41,122 bases of DNA from Mucispirillum schaedleri. GTDB taxonomy: Bacteria; Chrysiogenota; Deferribacteres; Deferribacterales; Mucispirillaceae. Positions 34,942-41,122 of the stretch are shown here, piece by piece. The stretch is from NCBI GenBank assembly GCA_949287985.1, contig CASEIN010000039.1, positions 1 to 41,122 of the forward strand. The letters run 5' to 3'. Under the pieces are notes generated by a model. It was not told the origin of the DNA and did not search any database. It saw only the letters and a program-made list of their open reading frames with translations. The translations under genes and the position numbers were made by a program. The first letter of the stretch is position 1, and the number at the start of each line of letters is the position of its first letter.

Positions 34942-37539
34942 ATGATTAACTACAACAAAATGACAATCAAAGCTCAGGAAGCTTTACAAGAAACTGTCCA
35001 GTTAGCAGAAAAATTATCACACCAAATGCTGCAGGTAGAACATTTAACATATGCTGTTATATCTCAGCAGGACGGTCTATTACGCCCATTATTACAAAAA
35101 TTAGGTGTTAACCCTGATATTCTTTTGTCAGAGATTAAAAAAGTAATAGATGCTCTACCAAAAGTATCAGGCTCTGCTCAACCTACCCTTTCAAACGATG
35201 CACAAAGGGCTATTGATTATGCTTTTGATGAAGCTAAAAAAATGGGTGATGAATATGTTTCTACAGAACATATATTACTTGGTGCTATAGAGCATGCAGG
35301 ATATACTTTAAGAAAAATATTTGCTTCAAATGGAGTAGATAGTAAAAGTATATTAAAAGCTATAAAAGAAATACGTGGCAGCACTAAAATTACAGACCAA
35401 AACCCAGAAGAAAAAATGAATACACTGGAAAAATACACTGTAAACTTAACAGAAGCTGCTAGAAATGGTAAACTAGACCCTGTTATAGGCAGAGATGAAG
35501 AAATAAGGCGTGTAATACATGTGCTTTCAAGAAGAACAAAAAATAACCCTGTATTAATTGGTGAACCAGGTGTTGGTAAAACTGCCATAGCTGAAGGGCT
35601 TGCACAAAGAATTGTAAGTGGTGATATTCCAGAAAGCCTTAAAAATAAAGTTATTGCTGTTTTAGATATGGGAAGTTTAATAGCAGGAACAAAATACAGA
35701 GGCGAATTTGAAGACAGGCTTAAAGCAATATTAAAAGAGATTAGAGAATCAGATGGTGAAATTATTCTCTTTATTGATGAAATACATACTCTTGTTGGTG
35801 CTGGTGCTACAGAAGGTGCAATGGATGCGGCTAATATTTTAAAACCTTCTCTTGCTAGAGGGGAGCTTCACTGTATAGGTGCTACAACACTTGATGAATA
35901 TAAAAAATATATTGAAAAAGATGCAGCCCTTGAAAGAAGATTTCAACCAGTAATGGTTGGAGAACCCTCTGTGGAAGATACTGTTTCCATATTGCGTGGC
36001 TTAAAAGAAAAATATGAAATACACCATGGGGTAAGAATAAAAGATGGTGCATTAGTTGCTGCTGCTCATCTTGCTAATAAATATATATCTGATAGGTTTA
36101 TGCCAGATAAAGCCATTGATTTAATAGATGAGGCAACTGCAAGGCTTAGAATGGAAATAGATAGTATGCCTGCAGAACTTGATGAGCTTGAAAGACGTGC
36201 AAGGCAGCTTGAAATTGAAAGGCAGGCGTTAAAAAAAGAAAGCGATGATGCTTCTAAAACAAGATGTGAAAATATTGAAAAAGAACTTGGTGATTTAAAA
36301 GAAAAAATTGCTACCCTTTCAACTCAATGGAATAATGAAAAGAATGTTATCCAGCAGTCAAGGGATATTAAAGAAGAAATAGAAGCTACAAAACATCAGG
36401 CAGAAATGGCTGAACGCAGTGGTGATTTAGAAAAAGCAAGCCAGTTAAAATACGGCAAACTTGTAGAGCTTAATAAAAAACTGGAAGAAGTAACAGAAAA
36501 AATGAAAGATATTCAGCATGGTAAAGCTATGCTTAAAGAAGAAGTTGATGAAGAAGATATTGCTGAAGTAATTTCCAGATGGACTGGCGTGCCTGTTACA
36601 AAACTTTTAGAAGAAGAAGCAGATAAACTGCTTAATATGGAAGAATACCTGCATAAAAGAGTTATTGGTCAGGATACAGCTATAAAGGCAGTAAGTGAAG
36701 CTGTTAGAAGAAGCCGTGCTGGTCTTAACGACCCAAGACGCCCTATGGGTTCATTTATATTTTTAGGACCTACTGGTGTTGGTAAAACTGAACTTGCAAA
36801 AGCATTAGCAGAATTTTTATTTGATACAGAAGATGCTCTTATCCGTATAGATATGAGTGAATACATGGAAAAACATTCGGTGGCAAAATTAATTGGTGCT
36901 CCTCCGGGATATGTTGGTTATGAAGAAGGCGGCCAGTTAACTGAAAAAGTAAGAAGACGCCCTTATTCTGTTATACTGCTTGATGAAATAGAAAAAGCTC
37001 ACCCAGATGTATTTAATATACTCTTACAGCTTTTAGATGATGGCAGGCTTACAGATTCTAAAGGCAGAGTTATTAACTTTAAAAATACTGTTGTGATTAT
37101 GACATCGAATGTGGCTTCTCAAAGCATTATGGAAGAATTTGCAGGCGATGGCACTATGGAAGAAAAGTATGAGAAAATAAATAAAAAAGCTATGAGCGAG
37201 CTTTCTTTATACTTTAAGCCAGAATTTTTAAACAGGGTTGATGATATTATTGTTTTCCACCCTCTTACAAAAGAAAATATTCGCTTAATTGCAAGGCTTT
37301 TAATAAAAGGTGTTGGAAAACGCTTGGCAGATTTACCTGTTACATTAGAAGTTGATGATAGTGCAATTGACTTAATTGTGGAGCAGGGTTTTGATGTTAC
37401 TTTTGGTGCAAGACCTATGAAACGGGCTATCCAAAAAATGATAGAAAACCCAGTGGCTGAAAGCATTATTAAAGGTGAAACAAAACCAAATACCACAATA
37501 TGCTTAACAGCAGAAGATGGTAAAATAGCTATTAAATAA
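34942..37539 (+). CDS. clpB: ATP-dependent disaggregase ClpB
   Basis: ClpB extracts polypeptides from aggregates together with DnaK/DnaJ. The 865-residue protein has the N-terminal Clp repeat domain (to about 145), a first AAA+ module with Walker A GEPGVGKT near 207 and Walker [14 protein letters not shown] near 274, the coiled-coil middle domain (about 405-525) that marks ClpB rather than ClpA/C, and a second AAA+ module with GPTGVGKT near 609 and [14 protein letters not shown] near 675. No ClpP-binding loop is expected. AGAAGGT precedes the ATG, 16 bases after hspR. An intrinsic terminator follows. Confidence 0.97.
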   Translation: MINYNKMTIKAQEALQETVQLAEKLSHQMLQVEHLTYAVISQQDGLLRPLLQKLGVNPDILLSEIKKVIDALPKVSGSAQPTLSNDAQRAIDYAFDEAKKMGDEYVSTEHILLGAIEHAGYTLRKIFASNGVDSKSILKAIKEIRGSTKITDQNPEEKMNTLEKYTVNLTEAARNGKLDPVIGRDEEIRRVIHVLSRRTKNNPVLIGEPGVGKTAIAEGLAQRIVSGDIPESLKNKVIAVLDMGSLIAGTKYRGEFEDRLKAILKEIRESDGEIILFIDEIHTLVGAGATEGAMDAANILKPSLARGELHCIGATTLDEYKKYIEKDAALERRFQPVMVGEPSVEDTVSILRGLKEKYEIHHGVRIKDGALVAAAHLANKYISDRFMPDKAIDLIDEATARLRMEIDSMPAELDELERRARQLEIERQALKKESDDASKTRCENIEKELGDLKEKIATLSTQWNNEKNVIQQSRDIKEEIEATKHQAEMAERSGDLEKASQLKYGKLVELNKKLEEVTEKMKDIQHGKAMLKEEVDEEDIAEVISRWTGVPVTKLLEEEADKLLNMEEYLHKRVIGQDTAIKAVSEAVRRSRAGLNDPRRPMGSFIFLGPTGVGKTELAKALAEFLFDTEDALIRIDMSEYMEKHSVAKLIGAPPGYVGYEEGGQLTEKVRRRPYSVILLDEIEKAHPDVFNILLQLLDDGRLTDSKGRVINFKNTVVIMTSNVASQSIMEEFAGDGTMEEKYEKINKKAMSELSLYFKPEFLNRVDDIIVFHPLTKENIRLIARLLIKGVGKRLADLPVTLEVDDSAIDLIVEQGFDVTFGARPMKRAIQKMIENPVAESIIKGETKPNTTICLTAEDGKIAIK

Positions 37540-37547
37540 TTATACTT

Positions 37548-37579
37548 GCCCCTTATACTCTATAAGGGGCTTATTTTTT
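37548..37579 (+). terminator. Intrinsic terminator of the heat-shock operon
   Basis: GCCCCTTATA (37548-37557) and TATAAGGGGC (37561-37570) form a perfect 10-base stem with a CTC loop, followed by TTATTTTTT. It lies 8 bases after the clpB stop. Confidence 0.92.
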
Positions 37580-37692
37580 CTATAATTTAAGTTATATAAA
37601 CTTACTTTATTTATGCCCTGTATTCGCATATACAAAAAAGCATTAGATAAATGGTAAACTTAAATTAATTCCATATATTTAATATATATTTA

Positions 37693-38400
37693 TTACTGTT
37701 TTTGGATATATTTTAGGTATTTTTTATTAAGCAGTATATCTTCCCAGTATTCTGGTATTTCATAATCTGTTAGTTTTAGAAATTCTTTTGTTTTTTCATA
37801 ACTTAATTTATCAAATTCAGTAAAAAACTCAAACACATATTCTTTCCACTCTTTATATTTTCTATCTAATATATTAAGATTATCAAAAACTTCTTCTATT
37901 GTCTTATATTTAACTTCATATAACTCATCACCATCTTTATCATGAATATAATTACCACCTTCATCTAAGACTGCTCTATAATAAGGTTCCCATGGCAGTG
38001 GCATTTCATATGCAAATATTGGTGAAAGTTTTAATGATTTTATTTCATGTAAAAGTTCATTGTTATTTGTTTCTATTTTATATATTTGAACATAATCATG
38101 ATGTTTTTGTGTAATTCCATAAGCAGTAGTATGCAATATACTTAAAAATACTACTGTATCTTTATTTTCAAATTTTACATTCATACTATTGTATCTTTTT
38201 TTAGGCTTTCTATCTTCTTCTGGCAGAATACCAATTTTATTCCTGTTTATAAGTTTATTATTATATTTTTTAACATATGCTAAAACATTGGATAATAATT
38301 TATTATTTGCTTCAGGTATATATTTTTTTATTATATTTACTATATCTACACTTGTATCTAAAAACTTATCTGTTATGATGATTGAGTTGTATTTAAACAA
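37693..38400 (-). CDS. C-terminal part of a frameshifted orphan protein
   Basis: This frame gives 235 residues from a TTG at 38400 that has no ribosome-binding site. The frame is open further upstream to a TAA near 38506, and those extra codons also read as protein (WYKKGRKYKPYIYDD and EYPKVHHFNISWLFKYNS), which argues that the TTG is not the true start. The protein is soluble, charged and rich in Lys, Tyr and Glu; recognisable pieces are AYEMPLPWEPYYRAVLDEGG near residue 135 and TDYEIPEYWEDILLNKKYL near the end. I know no family. It probably forms one gene with the membrane-spanning part at 38373-38744. Confidence 0.6.
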   Translation of the reverse strand: MFKYNSIIITDKFLDTSVDIVNIIKKYIPEANNKLLSNVLAYVKKYNNKLINRNKIGILPEEDRKPKKRYNSMNVKFENKDTVVFLSILHTTAYGITQKHHDYVQIYKIETNNNELLHEIKSLKLSPIFAYEMPLPWEPYYRAVLDEGGNYIHDKDGDELYEVKYKTIEEVFDNLNILDRKYKEWKEYVFEFFTEFDKLSYEKTKEFLKLTDYEIPEYWEDILLNKKYLKYIQKQ

Positions 38401-38744
38401 CCATGATATATTAAAATGATGTACTTTTGGATATTCGTTGATATCATCATATATATACGGTTTATACTTTCTACCTTTTTTATACCATATATTTTTATTT
38501 GTTTTTTAAAATATGTTATTTTATCTGGCATTTTAAAAATAATTAAAATAATAATGCATACACAGAATATGGCAATAAGTATAAACCCAATTGTAGTAAA
38601 AAGAGCATATACTCCATATTCATTTAGTTTGGAAATAAATGTAGGCAAGTTCCACAAAAAAAATATTATAACATAAAGTATAAGTATATTTTTAAAATTA
38701 ATTTTTTGGGTAACCTTACTAAATATTGAACATATTTTTTTCAT
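38373..38744 (-). CDS. N-terminal membrane part of a frameshifted orphan protein
   Basis: An ATG at 38744 behind AAGGA opens a 123-codon frame with two predicted membrane helices, about residues 19-36 and 46-70, then a basic stretch (MPDKITYFKKQIKIYG). After that the residues become unlike a protein end (YIILIYHGCLNTTQSS), while the other frame becomes protein-like. The switch falls at a run of six A (38507-38502); one extra A would join the two frames into a protein of about 350 residues, two helices followed by a cytoplasmic domain. Either this copy is broken or the run is a switch. Confidence 0.55.
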   Translation of the reverse strand: MKKICSIFSKVTQKINFKNILILYVIIFFLWNLPTFISKLNEYGVYALFTTIGFILIAIFCVCIIILIIFKMPDKITYFKKQIKIYGIKKVESINRIYMMISTNIQKYIILIYHGCLNTTQSS

Positions 38745-38830
38745 TTACATTCCTTTTTAATAATTCATATATAATTTATGATAAGCAGATTATTATACTA
38801 CAAGTTATATATGTGTTATTATGTAATATG

Positions 38831-39583
38831 CTATATTTTATTATTCACATGCCCTATCCATCTAATAACATTATAGTTATCATCTACCTCTACTTCTAAA
38901 TCTTTATATTTTTGATAAATTCGTGGGGCAAGTTCTTTTTCAAAATAGTCCATACCCTTTTTAGTTGCTACTGTAAACACATTATAAGCAGACCAAAATG
39001 TTGGGTCATCCCATGAAGTAGAGGAATAAGTTGGAGCTATTCCTAAATATTTTTTTATACCATTTTCATATACATAAGGGCATGTATCATTTGTATAAAT
39101 TTTACCATTATATAGCATTACATCATCGCCATAATAATTAAATCGTTCTTTATATAAAAAATTATCTCTAAAATGTAACCATGCTTTATATTTATCTTCC
39201 ATATAGTTTGATAGTAGAGTTTCAATTGGGGCTTCTACCATAAAATCTATATAGCCTGATAAAAATAAATGACCTACTATATGATAATAATCACTTATAT
39301 AGCTTGCATGAAAATCATTAGACATATTTGTATAGGTAAAAAGGGGTATTAGCATAGTTTCATCTGACTCGCTTTTTTCGCTTATATATGGATAATTAAA
39401 ATGTACTAAAAATACATATTCTATTATTTCCAATATATCTAACTTAGTTACTTCGGGATACATCTCAAGATACATTTCTAAAAAAGTGATTTCTTCTGGA
39501 ATCACTGATTCTGTGTCATCATCATTTATATCTCTACAAAATAAATCATATCCTTCATCATATAATAATTTTATTGTTTTCAT
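38831..39583 (-). CDS. Orphan acidic protein, paralog of the 39933 gene
   Basis: A 250-residue soluble, acidic protein rich in Tyr and Asp, with no signal or membrane helix and no family known to me. It is clearly related to the protein at 39933-40679: both contain YMEDKYKAW/YKEDKYMAW followed by a FRDN..YKE motif, YNGKIYTN/YNGKEYTN before a TCPY box, a TSWD.P..WS motif and the ending KYKDLEVEVDDNYNVIRWIGH/KYKDLSVEIDNNYNVIRW. AGGGGA precedes the ATG. Duplicated small acidic orphans in tandem are typical for immunity-gene arrays, but no toxin is seen, so this stays a suggestion. Confidence 0.75.
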   Translation of the reverse strand: MKTIKLLYDEGYDLFCRDINDDDTESVIPEEITFLEMYLEMYPEVTKLDILEIIEYVFLVHFNYPYISEKSESDETMLIPLFTYTNMSNDFHASYISDYYHIVGHLFLSGYIDFMVEAPIETLLSNYMEDKYKAWLHFRDNFLYKERFNYYGDDVMLYNGKIYTNDTCPYVYENGIKKYLGIAPTYSSTSWDDPTFWSAYNVFTVATKKGMDYFEKELAPRIYQKYKDLEVEVDDNYNVIRWIGHVNNKI

Positions 39584-39625
39584 TATTTTTCCCCTGATTT
39601 ATCATTTGATAATTCTATGTGAACT

Positions 39626-39808
39626 TTATAAAAAGAACTCATTAGGTATATCTAACTCTATATGATACTTTTTACCTATTTCAAAAAAGTTAATTTCTTC
39701 CGATACTGATGAATATTTTTTTAGTGGTGGCAGCTTTTCATATTCAAAATATTCTGCCATACATATATTTGGTAATAAAATTAATAAGCATATTACATAT
39801 TTTATCAT
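39626..39808 (-). CDS. Small secreted protein
   Basis: I start this at ATG 39808, preceded by GGAG with a 4-base gap, giving 60 residues. The first 18 form a signal peptide (MIKYVICLLILLPNICMA, with cleavage likely after CMA or directly at the cysteine if it is a lipoprotein; no strict lipobox is seen). The mature part is short and charged (EYFEYEKLPPLKKYSSV and onward). An in-frame ATG at 39871 would hide the signal and has no support. It lies between the two paralogous orphan genes. It could be the remaining front end of a longer secreted protein. Confidence 0.55.
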   Translation of the reverse strand: MIKYVICLLILLPNICMAEYFEYEKLPPLKKYSSVSEEINFFEIGKKYHIELDIPNEFFL

Positions 39809-39932
39809 AAAACTCCACACCCTAACCCAATTGTGATTATAATATTCTAATTCTATTGCTATGCATAACATGTGATTAGTTTTTGGGTTATATGTTATCT
39901 AATAATAGCCCTGTGCATATATATCTTTTTCA

Positions 39933-40679
39933 CTAACTATTTATATGACCTATCCATCTTATAACATTATAGTTATTATCTATCTCAACAGATAAATCTT
40001 TATATTTATTATAAAGCCGTGGTTGTAAATCTTTTTTATAATACTCTCTTCCTTTTTCTGTAATACCTATTCCTATATTAATATGCGACCAATGACGTGG
40101 TTTATCCCAGCTTGTATCACTTACCAATGCACTATACCCTAATAGACGCTTTTTACCATCTACTATTTCATAAGGGCATGTTTTATTAGTATATTCTTTA
40201 CCATTATATATTTGCATATCATCTTTATCAAAATCTCTATCATATGCTTTTTCTTTATAAAAATAATTATCCCTAAAATATATCCATGCCATATATTTAT
40301 CTTCCTTATAGTAAGATAAATTTGTCGGCAAGTCTACTTTATTATAATCTTCTCTATCATAAAGTGTTAGAAAATCAATATATCCTGCTAAAAAAAATTG
40401 ACCTATTACTTCTATATATTCACTTTGGTATGTTGCTTTTGCACTAGCTATGTCATCTTTACTTTGATAAAAAAATTCTGGTATTATATCGTTACTATCT
40501 ATCAGTGTTGAATGAAATGAATAACCAAGAATTAGATATTCAAAATACTCTAAAATATCTACTTTTGTAATATTTGGGATTTTTAAAAATAAGTTTGAAA
40601 ATTCATCATATTCATATATATCTGTATCTAGCATAAAATAAAAAAAATTACATTTTTTATCAATAACTTTACAAACCAT
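39933..40679 (-). CDS. Orphan acidic protein, paralog of the 38831 gene
   Basis: A 248-residue soluble protein, similar over most of its length to the one at 38831-39583. Shared features are the ITKVDILEYFEYLILG helix near residue 37 (TKLDILEIIEYVFLV in the paralog), VIGQFFLAGYIDF, YKEDKYMAWIYFRDN, the TCPY box, SWDKPRHWS and the C-terminal YNVIRWIGHINS. The last 35 residues are the most conserved, which suggests a functional end. AGGA lies seven bases before the ATG. No family is known to me; it is co-directional with its neighbours and may belong to one transcript with them. Confidence 0.75.
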   Translation of the reverse strand: MVCKVIDKKCNFFYFMLDTDIYEYDEFSNLFLKIPNITKVDILEYFEYLILGYSFHSTLIDSNDIIPEFFYQSKDDIASAKATYQSEYIEVIGQFFLAGYIDFLTLYDREDYNKVDLPTNLSYYKEDKYMAWIYFRDNYFYKEKAYDRDFDKDDMQIYNGKEYTNKTCPYEIVDGKKRLLGYSALVSDTSWDKPRHWSHINIGIGITEKGREYYKKDLQPRLYNKYKDLSVEIDNNYNVIRWIGHINS

Positions 40680-40710
40680 ATAGTTTTCCTGCTCAATTAT
40701 ACATTACAGT

Positions 40711-40905
40711 TTATCTTAATGAAAATAAATTTAATTGCATTGCTAATAATACATCATACATATTATCATGTTTGCTTAATATATCTTTAATTGTAATCTG
40801 ATTATTATTATGTCCCATACCCTTTCCTTGAGAGAAATTAATAAGTTTATTTATTCCAAGCCTGCCTGCTTTTACAGGCTTGGAAAGGAAATATTACCAT
40901 ACATA
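40711..40905 (-). pseudogene. Orphan C-terminal fragment, perhaps a gene relic
   Basis: A frame open from about 40905 to a TAA at 40711-40713 reads like the end of a real protein: KPVKAGRLGINKLINFS, QGKGMGHNNNQITIKDIL and MYDVLLAMQLNLFSLR. An ATG at 40818 with AAGGAAAGGGT before it could start a 35-residue peptide, but the protein-like sequence begins earlier than that ATG, directly after a stop codon. It is therefore more likely the remnant of a longer gene, such as a displaced toxin or immunity tail. The family is unknown. Confidence 0.35.
40856..40883. repeat. Inverted repeat CCAAGCCTG / CAGGCTTGG
   Basis: A perfect 9-base inverted repeat (40856-40864 and 40875-40883) with a 10-base loop lies downstream of the partial gene at 40926. 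It is GC-rich for this region. No T run follows on either strand (AATAAATAAA on the minus strand), so it is at best a weak terminator; it may also be just part of the coding relic it overlaps. Confidence 0.4.
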
Positions 40906-40925
40906 CTTAAATACAATATCAGTAA

Positions 40926-41122
40926 TTAACATGGAAAATACCATCTAGTAACTTTTATTTTATTGTTGATTTTTTCAAATTTATATTCGTCTTGAGTTCC
41001 TTCAAAGCATGCTGAAGTATAACTAAGGTCAAAACTATCTTTGCTACTATATTTAAAAGTAACATAACAAATACCACCTTCGTTATCAGTGCAGTAATCA
41101 GCAAATTTTATTCTTTTATCAC
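40926..41122 (-). CDS. C-terminal end of an orphan protein (partial)
   Basis: A frame on the minus strand enters at the window edge and runs 64 codons to TAA at 40926-40928. It contains three widely spaced cysteines before the end and a C-terminal one (ADYCTDNEGGICYVTF, SYTSACFEG and TRWYFPC), which suggests an exported, disulfide-bonded beta-strand protein. The start is outside the window. I do not recognise it. It lies in the orphan array and on the same strand as all the genes from 37693 onward. Confidence 0.55.
   Translation of the reverse strand, partial: DKRIKFADYCTDNEGGICYVTFKYSSKDSFDLSYTSACFEGTQDEYKFEKINNKIKVTRWYFPC

Noticed and set aside
35217-37496. Several minus-strand open frames opposite clpB
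   Set aside because: They mirror conserved ClpB codons, show no protein-like domains and lack ribosome-binding sites.
38501-38507. A AAA AAC heptamer, a classic slippery site for programmed -1 frameshifting
   Set aside because: In the upstream frame the codons are AAA AAA CAA, so the heptamer is not in the X XXY YYZ phase needed for tandem slippage. A simple length change of the A run, or single-tRNA slippage, explains the frames as well.
40990-41010. CTTGAGT-like half site resembling a HAIR arm
   Set aside because: No matching ACTCAAG arm at the required spacing, and it lies inside the partial coding sequence at the edge.
37580-41122. Possible mobile element carrying the orphan array
   Set aside because: No transposase, integrase, terminal repeats or tRNA attachment site is visible; base composition is as AT-rich as the rest.
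1-41122. CRISPR arrays, restriction-modification, retron or other known defence genes
   Set aside because: No regularly spaced direct repeats, reverse transcriptase, methylase-nuclease pair or Cas protein could be found in either strand.

Overview
The window is a low-GC, gene-dense bacterial chromosome segment with short spacers, many start/stop overlaps and no insertion sequence, CRISPR array or rRNA. It comes from a Gram-negative-type cell (TonB-family protein, MltG, a flagellar rod-like protein). The AhbD-type heme b synthase, HspR-controlled hsp20-dnaJ-hspR-clpB heat-shock operon, citramalate route to isoleucine, TonB and very low GC together suggest Deferribacterota, perhaps near the gut genus Mucispirillum. 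This placement is inference from gene content, not from a search.

Layout. 1-260: end of an unknown gene and a tRNA-Arg(CCG). 258-2936 (minus): PHP phosphoesterase, one-helix membrane protein, DUF502 protein, aroE. 3049-3423 (plus): orphan. 3458-8768 (minus): amino-acid operon hom - apgM/ThrB-like - lysC - cimA, which links aspartate to homoserine and (presumably) phosphohomoserine, and pyruvate to citramalate for isoleucine. 8943-9620: beta carbonic anhydrase. 9622-13554 (minus): queC - yqeY - cvpA - mutS2. 13708-14205: DUF805 protein. 14357-16257 (plus): phosphofructokinase, terminator, methyltransferase. 16272-19956 (minus): TTG-started orphan - acyl-CoA ligase - short flagellar rod-like protein - DUF1349 gene broken by an in-frame stop. 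20144-23469 (plus): mltG - ppx/gppA - DUF445, overlapping. 23864-25990: tex. 26020-27459 (minus): inositol-monophosphatase family gene - DUF805 gene - decayed second DUF805 copy. 27504-28526: zapE-like ATPase with a possible leaderless start. 28530-32860 (minus): CoA-transferase and yaaA, ahbD, tonB-like gene. 33001-37539 (plus): heat-shock operon under a clear HAIR operator, closed by a strong terminator.

37600-41122 (minus) has a different character. It holds small orphan genes: a membrane/soluble gene split by a one-base frameshift in an A run, two paralogous acidic proteins separated by a short secreted protein, an orphan C-terminal fragment and a gene cut by the window edge. It looks like an accessory array, possibly immunity-type genes, and is the best place to look for undescribed biology. 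The most informative observations in the core are the HAIR site, the predicted internal start in lysC, the ApgM-family gene placed where homoserine kinase is expected, the PPi-type signature of the phosphofructokinase, the recurring TTGATT/TAATAT promoters and two dead genes that can be read through their stops.
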